From CAZKNF01 sp964554105 (lineage in GTDB: Bacteria; Bacteroidota; Rhodothermia; Rhodothermales; VXPQ01): a stretch of DNA of 64,000 bases. The notes under the pieces are model-generated. The model did not search any database and was not told where the DNA came from. It saw only the letters and a program-made list of their open reading frames with translations. A program made the position numbers and the translations under genes. Location of the stretch: the NCBI GenBank assembly GCA_964554105.1, contig CAZKNF010000003.1, positions 1 to 64,000 on the forward strand, in the 5' to 3' direction. Shown one piece after another: positions 41,561 through 49,723 of the stretch (position 1 is the first letter of the stretch; each line of letters opens with the position of its first letter).

Positions 41561-44356
41561 TCAGTGTGCGTCAAGCCAGTTGTCGGCGACCTCCATTTCC
41601 ACTTCAATCGGCACGCCGAGCGCAAGTGCGCCTACCATCTCGTCGCGAACGATCTCACGGAGTTGGTCGACTTCGTGGAGCGGTGCCTCGAATACCAGCT
41701 CATCGTGCACTTGCAGCAGCATGCGCGACTCGAGACCCTCACTGGAGAGCCTGTCGTGCAGACGAACCATCGCAATCTTGATCATATCCGCCTGTGTACC
41801 CTGGATGGGCATGTTAACTGCGACACGCTCCGCGAACGATCGCTGGGTACGATTCCTCGAGTTGATGTTGGGTACGAACCGTCGTCGCCCCAGAAGCGTC
41901 TCGACAAAACCACTTTTGTGCGCCTGTTCCACGACGCGGTTAATGTGTGTCGTAACGCGAGGATACGACTGCAGATATTGATCTATGAGGTGCTGGGCGT
42001 CTTTGACCGAAATTCGAAGCCTCTGCCCAAGACCCCACGCAGATATTCCGTACGGGATGCCGTAATTAATTTGCTTTACCTGACTTCGCTGTTCGCGCGT
42101 CACCTGCTCCGGACTAATGTCGAAAAGACGGGCAGCGGCTTCGGTGTGGATGTCTTTGCCTTCCGAGAATGCCTCCTTGAGAGATTCATCTCCGCTCATC
42201 GAAGCGAGGATGCGCAGTTCGATTTGGACGTAGTCCGCTGACAGCAACTTGTATCCCTCCTCTGCGACAAACGCGCGTCGAATCTCGCGACCGGCCTCCG
42301 TTCGGATGGGGATGTTCTGGAGATTAGGTCCGGACGAGGATAGGCGGCCTGTCGCTGCTACCGTCTGGTTAAAGCTCGTATGTACACGTCCTGTCTCTGG
42401 ATGGATGAGCTCGGGAAGGCTGTCGACATAGGTGCTCTTCAGCTTTGTAAGCTTCCGCCAGTCAAGGATCAGACCCGGCAGGGGATGTTCGGTCGATAGC
42501 TGTTCTAAGACACTTTCCTTGGTAGAAGGCGCCCCCTTGGACGTTTTAGAAACCACGCGCAGTCCAAGCTTTTCGAACAGAATCTCACCAAGCTGCTGCG
42601 TCGAGGCGATGTTGAACTCTTCGCCCGCGAGCATCTGGATATCGCGTTCAAGAATCTGAATCTGCGTCCCGAGCTGCTCGGAGATCTCACCGAGCATTTC
42701 GGGGTCGACGCGAATCCCCGTCAGCTCCATATCGGCCAGGACGCGAATCAGCGGCATCTCAAGCTCCTCTGCTATCTCGAGAAGTCCCTCGTTCTCAAGC
42801 TCAATTAAGAGGGCGTCAGCCAGCTGCAGGGCGATGTCGGCATCTTCGCAGGCATACGGGCATACCTGGTCGATGGAGATGTCTCTCATCGAAAGCTGAT
42901 CCTTGCCTGTACCGATGAGATCCGAAATTGGCACCATGCGATACTTTAGGTACTTCACCGCAAGGAGGTCGAGACCGTGCGGTTCCTCCGGCGCAAGTAA
43001 ATAATGAGCTACCATGGTATCGAAGAGCGGTCCCTTGACGCGCAGACCGTGCCTCGAAAGCGTCATGACATCGTACTTGAGGTTCTGGCCGACCTTGAGG
43101 GCTCCGGTAGCAAATGCCGGCCGCAATATCTTAACTACTTCGCCCGTCGGTGTCCCGTCGGGCAGCGGCGTCGGCACGTACTTGGCCTCACCTGAACTCC
43201 AGCAAATAGCAAGTCCGACCAACGATGCCCACATGGCGTCGGTCGACGTCGTCTCGGTGTCGAATGCAAAACGTTCCAGCGCTACCATTGTCTCTGCCAG
43301 CCGCTCGAGCTCTTCTCGAGAACGGATTGTTGTGTAATCGACGTTCTCCTTTTGGTATGCGCGTACGTCGACTTCATCCTTCGCGAGATACGTAGCATCT
43401 TCCGCAACGGGTGCGGCAGCACTCCCATTCACGCGGAATAGATCATCGCTCTGAACACGCTTAAACAGTGAGGAGAATTCCAGTTCGCTAAAGAGGCCGA
43501 GTAGGCTGTCGCGGTCCGGCTTGGCACGTTTACACTCGCGCCAATCCAGATCGACGTCGACATCCGTCTTGATCGTAACTAGCCTCTTGCTGAGCAGCGC
43601 ATCGTCACGATGGTTGCGAAGTCCCTCCCGCGCTCGCTTGCCTTTGATTTCGTCGGTGTGGTCGAGGAGTCGCTCGACAGATCCATACTTCTTCAAAAGC
43701 TTCATCGCCGTCTTTTCCCCGATGCCCGGCACGCCCGGTACATTGTCGCTCGTATCCCCCATAAGGGCGAGCATGTCAATGAATTGCGGCGGCTCGAGCT
43801 CGTACTTGGCGCGAAAAGAATCGGCTGTGATCGGGTCAAACTCCTCGCCTCTGTGCGCCGGTCGAAACATCGAAATGCTCGAATCAAGAAGCTGTTGAAA
43901 ATCTTTGTCCGGAGACACAATCACGACGTCGGCTCCCTCACCGGCAGCGCGGCAGGCGAGTGTGCCGATGACGTCGTCGGCTTCTACTCCTGTAATCTCG
44001 ACGACGGGCACATCGAGTGCGCGAACGATCTTCTTTATGTATGGCAAATTCGCAACAAGATCCTCAGGGATCGGACTGCGATTCGCCTTATACTCGTCGT
44101 ACATCTCGTCACGGAACGTGCCCTCTTCAGCACCTATCACGTCGAAAACCACCGCCATATGGGCCATGCCATGGTCCTCAATCAACTTCAAAAGAGCGAT
44201 CGTGAATCCGTAGGCGGCCGACGTGTTGTGGCCTTTTGAATTGATCAATGGCCGGCTGATAAAGACGAAGTGAGATCGATAGGCAAGCGCCATCGCGTCG
44301 ACAAGGTAGAGCTGCCGCTCATCTGGGACGGTCTCCCCTTTCTTCGCTGATGTCAT
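41561..44356 (-). CDS. polA: DNA polymerase I
   Basis: Full-length Pol I of 931 residues. The 5'-3' exonuclease domain (about 1-300) shows LYLVDAMALAYRSHF and GDTSDNVPGVPGIGEKTA. The 3'-5' exonuclease domain is present with FDTETTSTDAMWASLVGLA near residue 365 (Exo I Asp-x-Glu retained). The polymerase domain has motif A LLSADYVQIELRILA near 703, motif B QIKQINYGIPYGIS-type segment (QVKQINYGIPYG), and motif C LLQVHDELVFEAP near 882. It serves gap filling and Okazaki fragment processing. Divergent from rfbB; the two M16 genes follow downstream. Confidence 0.97.
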   Translation of the reverse strand: MTSAKKGETVPDERQLYLVDAMALAYRSHFVFISRPLINSKGHNTSAAYGFTIALLKLIEDHGMAHMAVVFDVIGAEEGTFRDEMYDEYKANRSPIPEDLVANLPYIKKIVRALDVPVVEITGVEADDVIGTLACRAAGEGADVVIVSPDKDFQQLLDSSISMFRPAHRGEEFDPITADSFRAKYELEPPQFIDMLALMGDTSDNVPGVPGIGEKTAMKLLKKYGSVERLLDHTDEIKGKRAREGLRNHRDDALLSKRLVTIKTDVDVDLDWRECKRAKPDRDSLLGLFSELEFSSLFKRVQSDDLFRVNGSAAAPVAEDATYLAKDEVDVRAYQKENVDYTTIRSREELERLAETMVALERFAFDTETTSTDAMWASLVGLAICWSSGEAKYVPTPLPDGTPTGEVVKILRPAFATGALKVGQNLKYDVMTLSRHGLRVKGPLFDTMVAHYLLAPEEPHGLDLLAVKYLKYRMVPISDLIGTGKDQLSMRDISIDQVCPYACEDADIALQLADALLIELENEGLLEIAEELEMPLIRVLADMELTGIRVDPEMLGEISEQLGTQIQILERDIQMLAGEEFNIASTQQLGEILFEKLGLRVVSKTSKGAPSTKESVLEQLSTEHPLPGLILDWRKLTKLKSTYVDSLPELIHPETGRVHTSFNQTVAATGRLSSSGPNLQNIPIRTEAGREIRRAFVAEEGYKLLSADYVQIELRILASMSGDESLKEAFSEGKDIHTEAAARLFDISPEQVTREQRSQVKQINYGIPYGISAWGLGQRLRISVKDAQHLIDQYLQSYPRVTTHINRVVEQAHKSGFVETLLGRRRFVPNINSRNRTQRSFAERVAVNMPIQGTQADMIKIAMVRLHDRLSSEGLESRMLLQVHDELVFEAPLHEVDQLREIVRDEMVGALALGVPIEVEMEVADNWLDAH

Positions 44357-44496
44357 CGAGAGTGGGCTTTTGATATGGTGGAACTGGATGCTCTGCGTAC
44401 TTTATAAAGCGCGCGATCGTAATTCGTTCTTGAGGCTTGGCGTATTCGGCGCCCCTGTCTTACGATGTTGCCTTAACTTACGTCAATCGGTATTCG
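44357..44496. promoter_or_regulatory. Divergent polA/rfbB intergenic region
   Basis: These 140 bases hold the promoters for polA (minus) and the dTDP-sugar genes (plus). An AT-rich ctttataaag palindrome lies near 44399-44408 and could supply -10 elements on both strands; no confirmed start is known. Confidence 0.35.
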
Positions 44497-45582
44497 ATGC
44501 AACAATCTGCTCGACATCAACCGTCAACTGTGCTGGTGACAGGAGGAGCGGGGTTCATCGGTTCGAACCTCCTGCTACGGATGGTGCCGAAATATCCCGA
44601 CGTTCAATTCATTAATCTCGACCTGCTCACCTACGCAGGGAATTTAATGAATCTGACATCCATCGAGGAAGAGCCGAATTATGCTTTCGTTCAGGGCGAC
44701 ATTTCGGATGCGGATTTTGTTCGCCGGGTCTTCGCCGATTTCGACGTCACGACAGTCATACACCTCGCTGCGGAGAGCCATGTAGATCGGTCGATCATGG
44801 CGCCACTCGATTTTGCGAAAACGAACACGATTGGTACCCTGACGCTACTCGAAGCGGCGCGCGGCGCATGGTCTGAATTAGACATGAGCGCGGACCGATC
44901 TCGCTTCTATCATGTCTCCACCGATGAGGTCTTCGGGAGTTTGGGCGAGGAAGGGCTTTTCACCGAGGAAACTCCCTACGATCCACGCTCGCCGTACTCT
45001 GCAAGCAAAGCGGCGAGCGATCACTTCGTGAGGGCATATGCGCACACTTATGGCCTGCCGATCGTAATCTCAAACTGCTCGAATAATTTCGGACCGTACC
45101 AGTTTCCCGAAAAGCTCATCCCGCTCGTGTTTGTCCGAGCCATGCAGGGCGAGACGGTTCCCGTCTACGGCCGAGGCGATAATGTGCGAGATTGGCTGTA
45201 CGTCGAAGACCACTGTGAGGCCGTTGACACCGTGCTCCACATGGGCGAAACAGGCCGTACGTACGCGCTCGGAGGAGGTACGCAGCTTCAGAACCTGACC
45301 CTCGTCGAAATGCTCCTCGATACCATCGACGAGGTCACAGGGCGCGAGATCGGCGCATCACGTGAGCTCATCACGTTTGTCAAGGATCGGCCCGGGCATG
45401 ATTATCGGTACGCCATGGATTTCTCGCGCGCGCGAGACGAGTTGGGTTGGCGGCCGCGACACGACCTTTCCGAGGGTCTCCGATTGACCGTAGAATGGTA
45501 TCTCTCGCATGGAGATTGGCTCGAGGCGGTGCTGAATGCATCCTATTTAGACTACTATGAACGCCAGTACGTGCTAAGGTAA
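44497..45582 (+). CDS. rfbB: dTDP-glucose 4,6-dehydratase
   Basis: RfbB/RmlB converts dTDP-glucose to dTDP-4-keto-6-deoxyglucose for cell-surface sugars. The ATG at 44497 starts MQQSARHQPSTVLVTGG, with NAD-binding loop GGAGFIGSNLL. Other marks are HLAAESHVDRSI, HVSTDEVFGSLG, YSASKAASDHFVRAYAHTYG with the catalytic Tyr-x3-Lys, and NCSNNFGPYQFPEKLIPL. An upstream in-frame ATG at 44437 adds 20 unlikely residues. Length is 361. rfbA and an rfbC-like gene follow. Confidence 0.95.
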   Translation: MQQSARHQPSTVLVTGGAGFIGSNLLLRMVPKYPDVQFINLDLLTYAGNLMNLTSIEEEPNYAFVQGDISDADFVRRVFADFDVTTVIHLAAESHVDRSIMAPLDFAKTNTIGTLTLLEAARGAWSELDMSADRSRFYHVSTDEVFGSLGEEGLFTEETPYDPRSPYSASKAASDHFVRAYAHTYGLPIVISNCSNNFGPYQFPEKLIPLVFVRAMQGETVPVYGRGDNVRDWLYVEDHCEAVDTVLHMGETGRTYALGGGTQLQNLTLVEMLLDTIDEVTGREIGASRELITFVKDRPGHDYRYAMDFSRARDELGWRPRHDLSEGLRLTVEWYLSHGDWLEAVLNASYLDYYERQYVLR

Positions 45583-45641
45583 GCTCGCGCGATTCACCTC
45601 GTTCTTATGATCATTCATCTCATCTCCCTGTGGCTGATTTC

Positions 45642-46400
45642 ATGAAGGGCGTCGTACTCGCTGGTGGTACCGGCAGCCGACTCTACCCGCTCACGAAAGT
45701 GACAAACAAGCATCTGCTCCCGGTGGGGCGATATCCCATGATCTTTCATCCTCTCATGCAGATGGCCCGCGTGGGAATCAGGCGTGTCGTGGTCGTCACG
45801 AGTCCCGAGCACATGGGAGATGTCGTGAATCTGCTGGGAAGCGGGAAAATGTTTGATCTCGATCTCACGTTTCGAGTGCAGGATGAACCCGGCGGCATTG
45901 CACAGGCGCTCAGCTTGTGTGAAAATTTCACGGCCGATGATCCGTTTCTCGTCATTCTGGGTGATAACGTCATTGGTGAGGACATCGGAAAGCATGTGGA
46001 GGCATATCGAAAGCAGCTGGAGGAGCACAGGACCGGTGCACGCGTCTTGCTAAAAGAGGTGCCCGATCCCGAGCGCTACGGTGTGCCTCGTATCGAGGGC
46101 GATCATATCATCGAAATCCTCGAAAAGCCTAGCGATCCTCCGAGCAACTACTCGGTTACCGGAATGTATTTTTACGACCCTAGCGTCTATGGAATCATCC
46201 GAAATCTCATGCCGAGCGCGCGAGGCGAGTATGAGATTAGCGATGTAAGCAACGCCTATATCGACGCTGGTCGGCTGACGTTCGGAATCATCGAGGAATG
46301 GTGGGGAGATGCCGGAACGTTCGAGGGCTGGTACGAGGCGAATGAGCTGGCAAAAAATGTCATTTATGAGGAACTGGGAACCGTCGACAACCTGAAGTGA
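45642..46400 (+). CDS. rfbA: Glucose-1-phosphate thymidylyltransferase-type sugar nucleotidyltransferase
   Basis: The enzyme joins dTTP and glucose-1-phosphate to give dTDP-glucose. MKGVVLAGGTGSRLYPLTKVTNKHLLPVG is the nucleotide-binding start, followed by VVVTSPEHMGDVVNLLGSG, LGDNVIGEDI, EVPDPERYGVPRIEGD and GMYFYDPSVYGII. ATG 45642 is preferred; a GTG at 45630 would add four residues. At 252 residues it is shorter than E. coli RfbA (about 290), so it belongs to the short RfbA-like group. The rfbC-like gene overlaps its stop by four bases (GTGA). Confidence 0.9.
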   Translation: MKGVVLAGGTGSRLYPLTKVTNKHLLPVGRYPMIFHPLMQMARVGIRRVVVVTSPEHMGDVVNLLGSGKMFDLDLTFRVQDEPGGIAQALSLCENFTADDPFLVILGDNVIGEDIGKHVEAYRKQLEEHRTGARVLLKEVPDPERYGVPRIEGDHIIEILEKPSDPPSNYSVTGMYFYDPSVYGIIRNLMPSARGEYEISDVSNAYIDAGRLTFGIIEEWWGDAGTFEGWYEANELAKNVIYEELGTVDNLK

Positions 46401-46888
46401 ATCTATCTCAGTCTATTCAATGGGAAGAGGGCGAGATCGAGGGATGCGTGCTCACCCGGCTTCAAAAACATTCCGACAATCGCGGCTGGCTCGCTGAGTT
46501 CTTCCGAATGGATGAGCTGCAGTCGAATCTTCATCCAGCTATGGGATACCTTTCGCTTACCTATGCCGGTGTTTCGCGGGGCCCGCATGAACACGAGGAG
46601 CAGACAGACGTGTTTCTCTTCTTTGACGGCACATTCCGACTGTATTTATGGGATTCACGGCGTGATTCACCGACCTACGGCAAACGACAACGCAAGAGAG
46701 TAGGCTACGCGACTCCTTCCGCAGTTATCATACCGCCAGGGGTCGTTCACGCGTATATGAATATCGGGGAGAGCGACGCATACAGCATAAACTGCCCAAA
46801 TCGCCTCTATGCCGGAGAGGGGAAGCGGGGACCCGTAGATGAGATCCGCCATGAGGATGTTGAACATTCGCCCTTCGTACTGGATTGA
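46397..46888 (+). CDS. dTDP-4-dehydrorhamnose 3,5-epimerase family protein
   Basis: This cupin-fold protein of 163 residues resembles RmlC: DNRGWLAEFFRMDEL, YAGVSRGPHEHEEQTDVFLFF with metal- or substrate-site histidines, TYGKRQRKRVGY, VIIPPGVVHAYMNIGESDA and INCPNRLYAGEG. It may epimerise the dTDP-4-keto sugar, or act as a 3,4-ketoisomerase of the same fold. The GTG start overlaps rfbA by four bases. It is shorter than E. coli RmlC (185 residues). No rmlD reductase follows. Confidence 0.85.
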   Translation: MNLSQSIQWEEGEIEGCVLTRLQKHSDNRGWLAEFFRMDELQSNLHPAMGYLSLTYAGVSRGPHEHEEQTDVFLFFDGTFRLYLWDSRRDSPTYGKRQRKRVGYATPSAVIIPPGVVHAYMNIGESDAYSINCPNRLYAGEGKRGPVDEIRHEDVEHSPFVLD

Positions 46889-46917
46889 CGTGGGTCTGAC
46901 GTGACGCCTGCGAGTAC

Positions 46918-47790
46918 TCAGTACCTCCTCAGGATTCGTTCGATGGGTCCCGAGTATGCCGATCCGAAGTGATTGAGATGGTTGATGAGATGGTAGAGGT
47001 TGTATATCTCACGACGCTCCTCATAGCCTCTCTCGACGGGCCATGCCTCGCGATACGATTTGTAAAACTGGCGATCGAATCCACCGAATAGTTCGGTCAT
47101 GGCCAGGTCAGTCTCACGGTGACCATAATACGATGCGGGATCTATCACCACCGGTTGTCCGGAGCTGTTCACCATGTAATTTCCGCTCCAGAGATCACCG
47201 TGGAGGAGCGATGCCTCAGGACGCATGGGGAGCATTTCTTCCAATCGGGCATAGAGTCGGTCGAGCGGCGCGTCCCACGAAGCATTCCACCGGCGGTTTC
47301 GCCGCGCACGTGCTGCCTGTGGCTCTAGCCGGCGTAATCGAAAGAAGTCCACCCACGTCTCTTCCCATTTGTTGTCCTGCGGCAGACGGCCAATAAAATT
47401 GTTCGTGTCGAATCCATACTGATCAGCCGTGCTCTCGTGAAGATCGGCGAGAGCTTGCCCGAACAACGCCCAGAAGTCCCCGTCCGTCGACCCTGTTTCG
47501 ATCCATTCGGTCAGCAGCACGCCCGGTGAGCCGTCGGACGCATCTAGAGCCAGGAGTGGTGAGGGGACCACGAGCGTGCTGTTCGCCGACCGCATCACGG
47601 AAAGTGAGGCCGCTTCCGATGGGAAGGTATGCGCGGCTTCTCCGCGGCTCCATTTAGCGAAATAATCACCGGCTGTCGACCGGATGTGAACCGCGTTTGA
47701 AATACATCCGCCCCCAATGGAGTCAGCCTCCTCAACGGCTGCGCCAACATGCGACTCAATGATGTCTTTGACGTCTTCAGGCAGCCTCAC
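46918..47790 (-). CDS. Fructosamine/ketosamine 3-kinase family protein
   Basis: The 290-residue protein is a small APH-fold kinase. It has the family N-terminus (GGCISNAVHI), YFAKWSRGE with the ATP-binding lysine, LHGDLWSGNYMV (catalytic Asp and Asn) and VVIDPASYYGHRETDLAMTELFGGF, the FN3K signature. Bacterial members phosphorylate ribulosamines and erythrulosamines formed by glycation of protein lysines, which makes the adducts unstable and so repairs the protein. Its start overlaps the upstream LMW phosphatase stop by four bases. Confidence 0.93.
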   Translation of the reverse strand: MRLPEDVKDIIESHVGAAVEEADSIGGGCISNAVHIRSTAGDYFAKWSRGEAAHTFPSEAASLSVMRSANSTLVVPSPLLALDASDGSPGVLLTEWIETGSTDGDFWALFGQALADLHESTADQYGFDTNNFIGRLPQDNKWEETWVDFFRLRRLEPQAARARRNRRWNASWDAPLDRLYARLEEMLPMRPEASLLHGDLWSGNYMVNSSGQPVVIDPASYYGHRETDLAMTELFGGFDRQFYKSYREAWPVERGYEERREIYNLYHLINHLNHFGSAYSGPIERILRRY

Positions 47791-48299
47791 GCTTCCGTCG
47801 CGCTGTCGAGTTCATACTCCTCGACGAGCCGCTCCAGCAACTTCCGCGAGGTACGATTCACGATCTCGAATACGTTCTCAAATCCCTCAGCACCGCCGAA
47901 GTAAGGGTCGGGTACCTGGAAATCGCCAGGTTCCGGGTCCAATTCTCTGAATAGACGCACCTTATTAGCGTAAATCTCTTTCCGATCTAGATATAGCACG
48001 TCGTGCAAATTATTCTTATCCATCACGAAGACGTGATCAAAGTCCGTAAAATGTCCGAACTCAAACTGCTGTGCACGGTGCGTCTCGAGCGACAGGCCAA
48101 ACCGGCGTGCCGTTTCGCGCATCCTCGTATCCGCCTGATCCCCCACGTGCCAGTGCCCGGTTCCCGACGATTCGATGTGAATGACATCTTGAAGACCTGC
48201 TTTTTGCACTTCCGATCTGAATGCGGCCTCCGCCAGCGGACTTCGGCAGATATTGCCGAGACACACGAACATTACCCGTACTTTCTTGTCTTCAGACAT
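47787..48299 (-). CDS. Low-molecular-weight phosphatase (LMW-PTP family)
   Basis: The 170-residue protein has the P-loop VCLGNICRSPLAEAAF (Cys-x5-Arg) and the general-acid region PDPYFGGAEGF. Such proteins dephosphorylate tyrosine, but plant and bacterial members linked to ketosamine kinases can act as ribulosamine/erythrulosamine 5-phosphatases. Its four-base overlap with the fructosamine-kinase gene supports the second role here. The start ATG at 48299 begins MSEDKKVRVMFVCLGN. Confidence 0.94.
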   Translation of the reverse strand: MSEDKKVRVMFVCLGNICRSPLAEAAFRSEVQKAGLQDVIHIESSGTGHWHVGDQADTRMRETARRFGLSLETHRAQQFEFGHFTDFDHVFVMDKNNLHDVLYLDRKEIYANKVRLFRELDPEPGDFQVPDPYFGGAEGFENVFEIVNRTSRKLLERLVEEYELDSATEA

Positions 48300-48381
48300 G
48301 TTTTTAAGCTAATACGATTTTTTAAAGCTGATACTGTTTTAAGCTGATACTCTCTAAATATCGCAAGCAATCCCAAGCTTT
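48300..48381. promoter_or_regulatory. Short divergent region with three imperfect direct repeats
   Basis: Between the phosphatase (minus) and xseA (plus) the motif ttttaagctgatac occurs three times: 48302-48315 (aagctaatac), 48321-48334 and 48337-48350. Spacing between starts is 19 and 16 bases. It could be an operator for a DNA-binding regulator of one or both genes; no known family is matched. Confidence 0.45.
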
Positions 48382-49644
48382 ATGCCCTCACCATCCAATA
48401 GTCGCGCCGACGGCATGCGGTCTTTATTCGACCCGGTGAAGCCTGAAGTGCTCTCCGTTAGCTTTCTCGCCGGGCGACTGAGAGGATTGATCGAGTCGCG
48501 ATTTCGAGACCTTAGGGTCGAGGGTGAAGTTTCAAATTTCAAGCGACATTCGTCCGGCCATTGCTACTTCACGCTGAAGGACGAAACGGCCCAACTTCGG
48601 GCAGTGATGTTTCGGAGCAACGCGTCTCGCGTGAATTTTCGGCCATCGGACGGAATGCTCGTGCAGGTTGTTGCAGATGCGTCCATCTACGAAACGCGTG
48701 GCAATTTGCAGTTGTTGATACGCTCGATGCAGGCTGCAGGTCAGGGTGGACTGCAGAAAGCGTTTGAAGAACTCAAGTTCAGACTCGCTGGGGAGGGCCT
48801 ATTCGATCGGGATCGGAAGCGTCGTCTGCCCAGGTATCCTGCGACTATAGGCGTTGTCACATCCGGAACCGGTGCGGCGCTTCAAGATATCTTGAGTATT
48901 CTTGAACGACGTTGCCCTGCTGTATCGGTCGTTGTGTGTCCGGTCCAGGTTCAGGGAATCGGCGCAGCCGAGTCGATATGCGCCGCCATCGAGCGATTTA
49001 ACAAACCCCAGAAGAATGATCTATCGGCGGATGTTCTGATTGTGGGCAGAGGCGGAGGATCGCTCGAAGATCTCTGGGCATTCAATGAGGAGATCGTTGC
49101 ACGGGCAGTCTTCGCATCTGAGATCCCTGTCATTAGCGCCGTCGGTCACGAGACGGATTTCTCGATCGCCGATTTCGCAGCCGATGTGCGTGCAGCTACC
49201 CCGTCGATGGCAGCAGAACTCGCCGTACCGGATCGTCAGGAACTTCTTACCTCAATCCGGAACACGACCGTATTCTCAACAGCCGCGGTTACACGGCGCA
49301 TAGAACGCCAGAGGAACCGCCTGGCTTCTCTCGTCCGATCGCACGGCTTCCGTCGACCGCTCGATCGACTTGGACAATACACGCAACGAATTGATGACCT
49401 AGTGGATCGGCTCCAGCGTATGGCAGTACGATGTGTTGACGTAAAGCGTCGGCAATACGAGGCCGCCGATGACCGCCTACGTGTGCTGGGACCGGAGCGG
49501 CCTTTGAATCAGGGATATGCGCTCATCGAAAGAGAAGACGGAGTAGTTCGCGGAGCCAATGAACTCTCACCGGGAGACGATGTCCGCATTAGATTTCATG
49601 ACGGTTCTCGGCGTGCCGTTGTAAGCGACGAGGAGGGGTATTGA
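48382..49644 (+). CDS. xseA: Exodeoxyribonuclease VII large subunit
   Basis: XseA and XseB form a single-strand exonuclease for repair. The 420 residues contain an N-terminal OB fold (RDLRVEGEVSNFKRHSSGHCYFTLKDE), RYPATIGVVTSGTGAALQD, VQVQGIGAAESI, RGGGSLEDLWAFNEE and the SAVGHETDFSIADFAADVRAATPSMAAE motif, all diagnostic. The C-terminus ends in the family GDDVRIRFHDG segment. The small subunit gene lies about 2.2 kb further on, beyond three other features. Confidence 0.96.
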   Translation: MPSPSNSRADGMRSLFDPVKPEVLSVSFLAGRLRGLIESRFRDLRVEGEVSNFKRHSSGHCYFTLKDETAQLRAVMFRSNASRVNFRPSDGMLVQVVADASIYETRGNLQLLIRSMQAAGQGGLQKAFEELKFRLAGEGLFDRDRKRRLPRYPATIGVVTSGTGAALQDILSILERRCPAVSVVVCPVQVQGIGAAESICAAIERFNKPQKNDLSADVLIVGRGGGSLEDLWAFNEEIVARAVFASEIPVISAVGHETDFSIADFAADVRAATPSMAAELAVPDRQELLTSIRNTTVFSTAAVTRRIERQRNRLASLVRSHGFRRPLDRLGQYTQRIDDLVDRLQRMAVRCVDVKRRQYEAADDRLRVLGPERPLNQGYALIEREDGVVRGANELSPGDDVRIRFHDGSRRAVVSDEEGY

Positions 49645-49723
49645 TCATTTAGTGCCCACTTGCGTTGACAAAGAAAACTGGAGATCGTAGGCTACTTCGC
49701 GTCTCTTAACAGAAGGCGATATC

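Noticed and set aside
48302..48350. Small CRISPR-like array
   Set aside because: Three imperfect 14-base repeats with 2- to 5-base spacers do not form a CRISPR array, and no cas gene is present.
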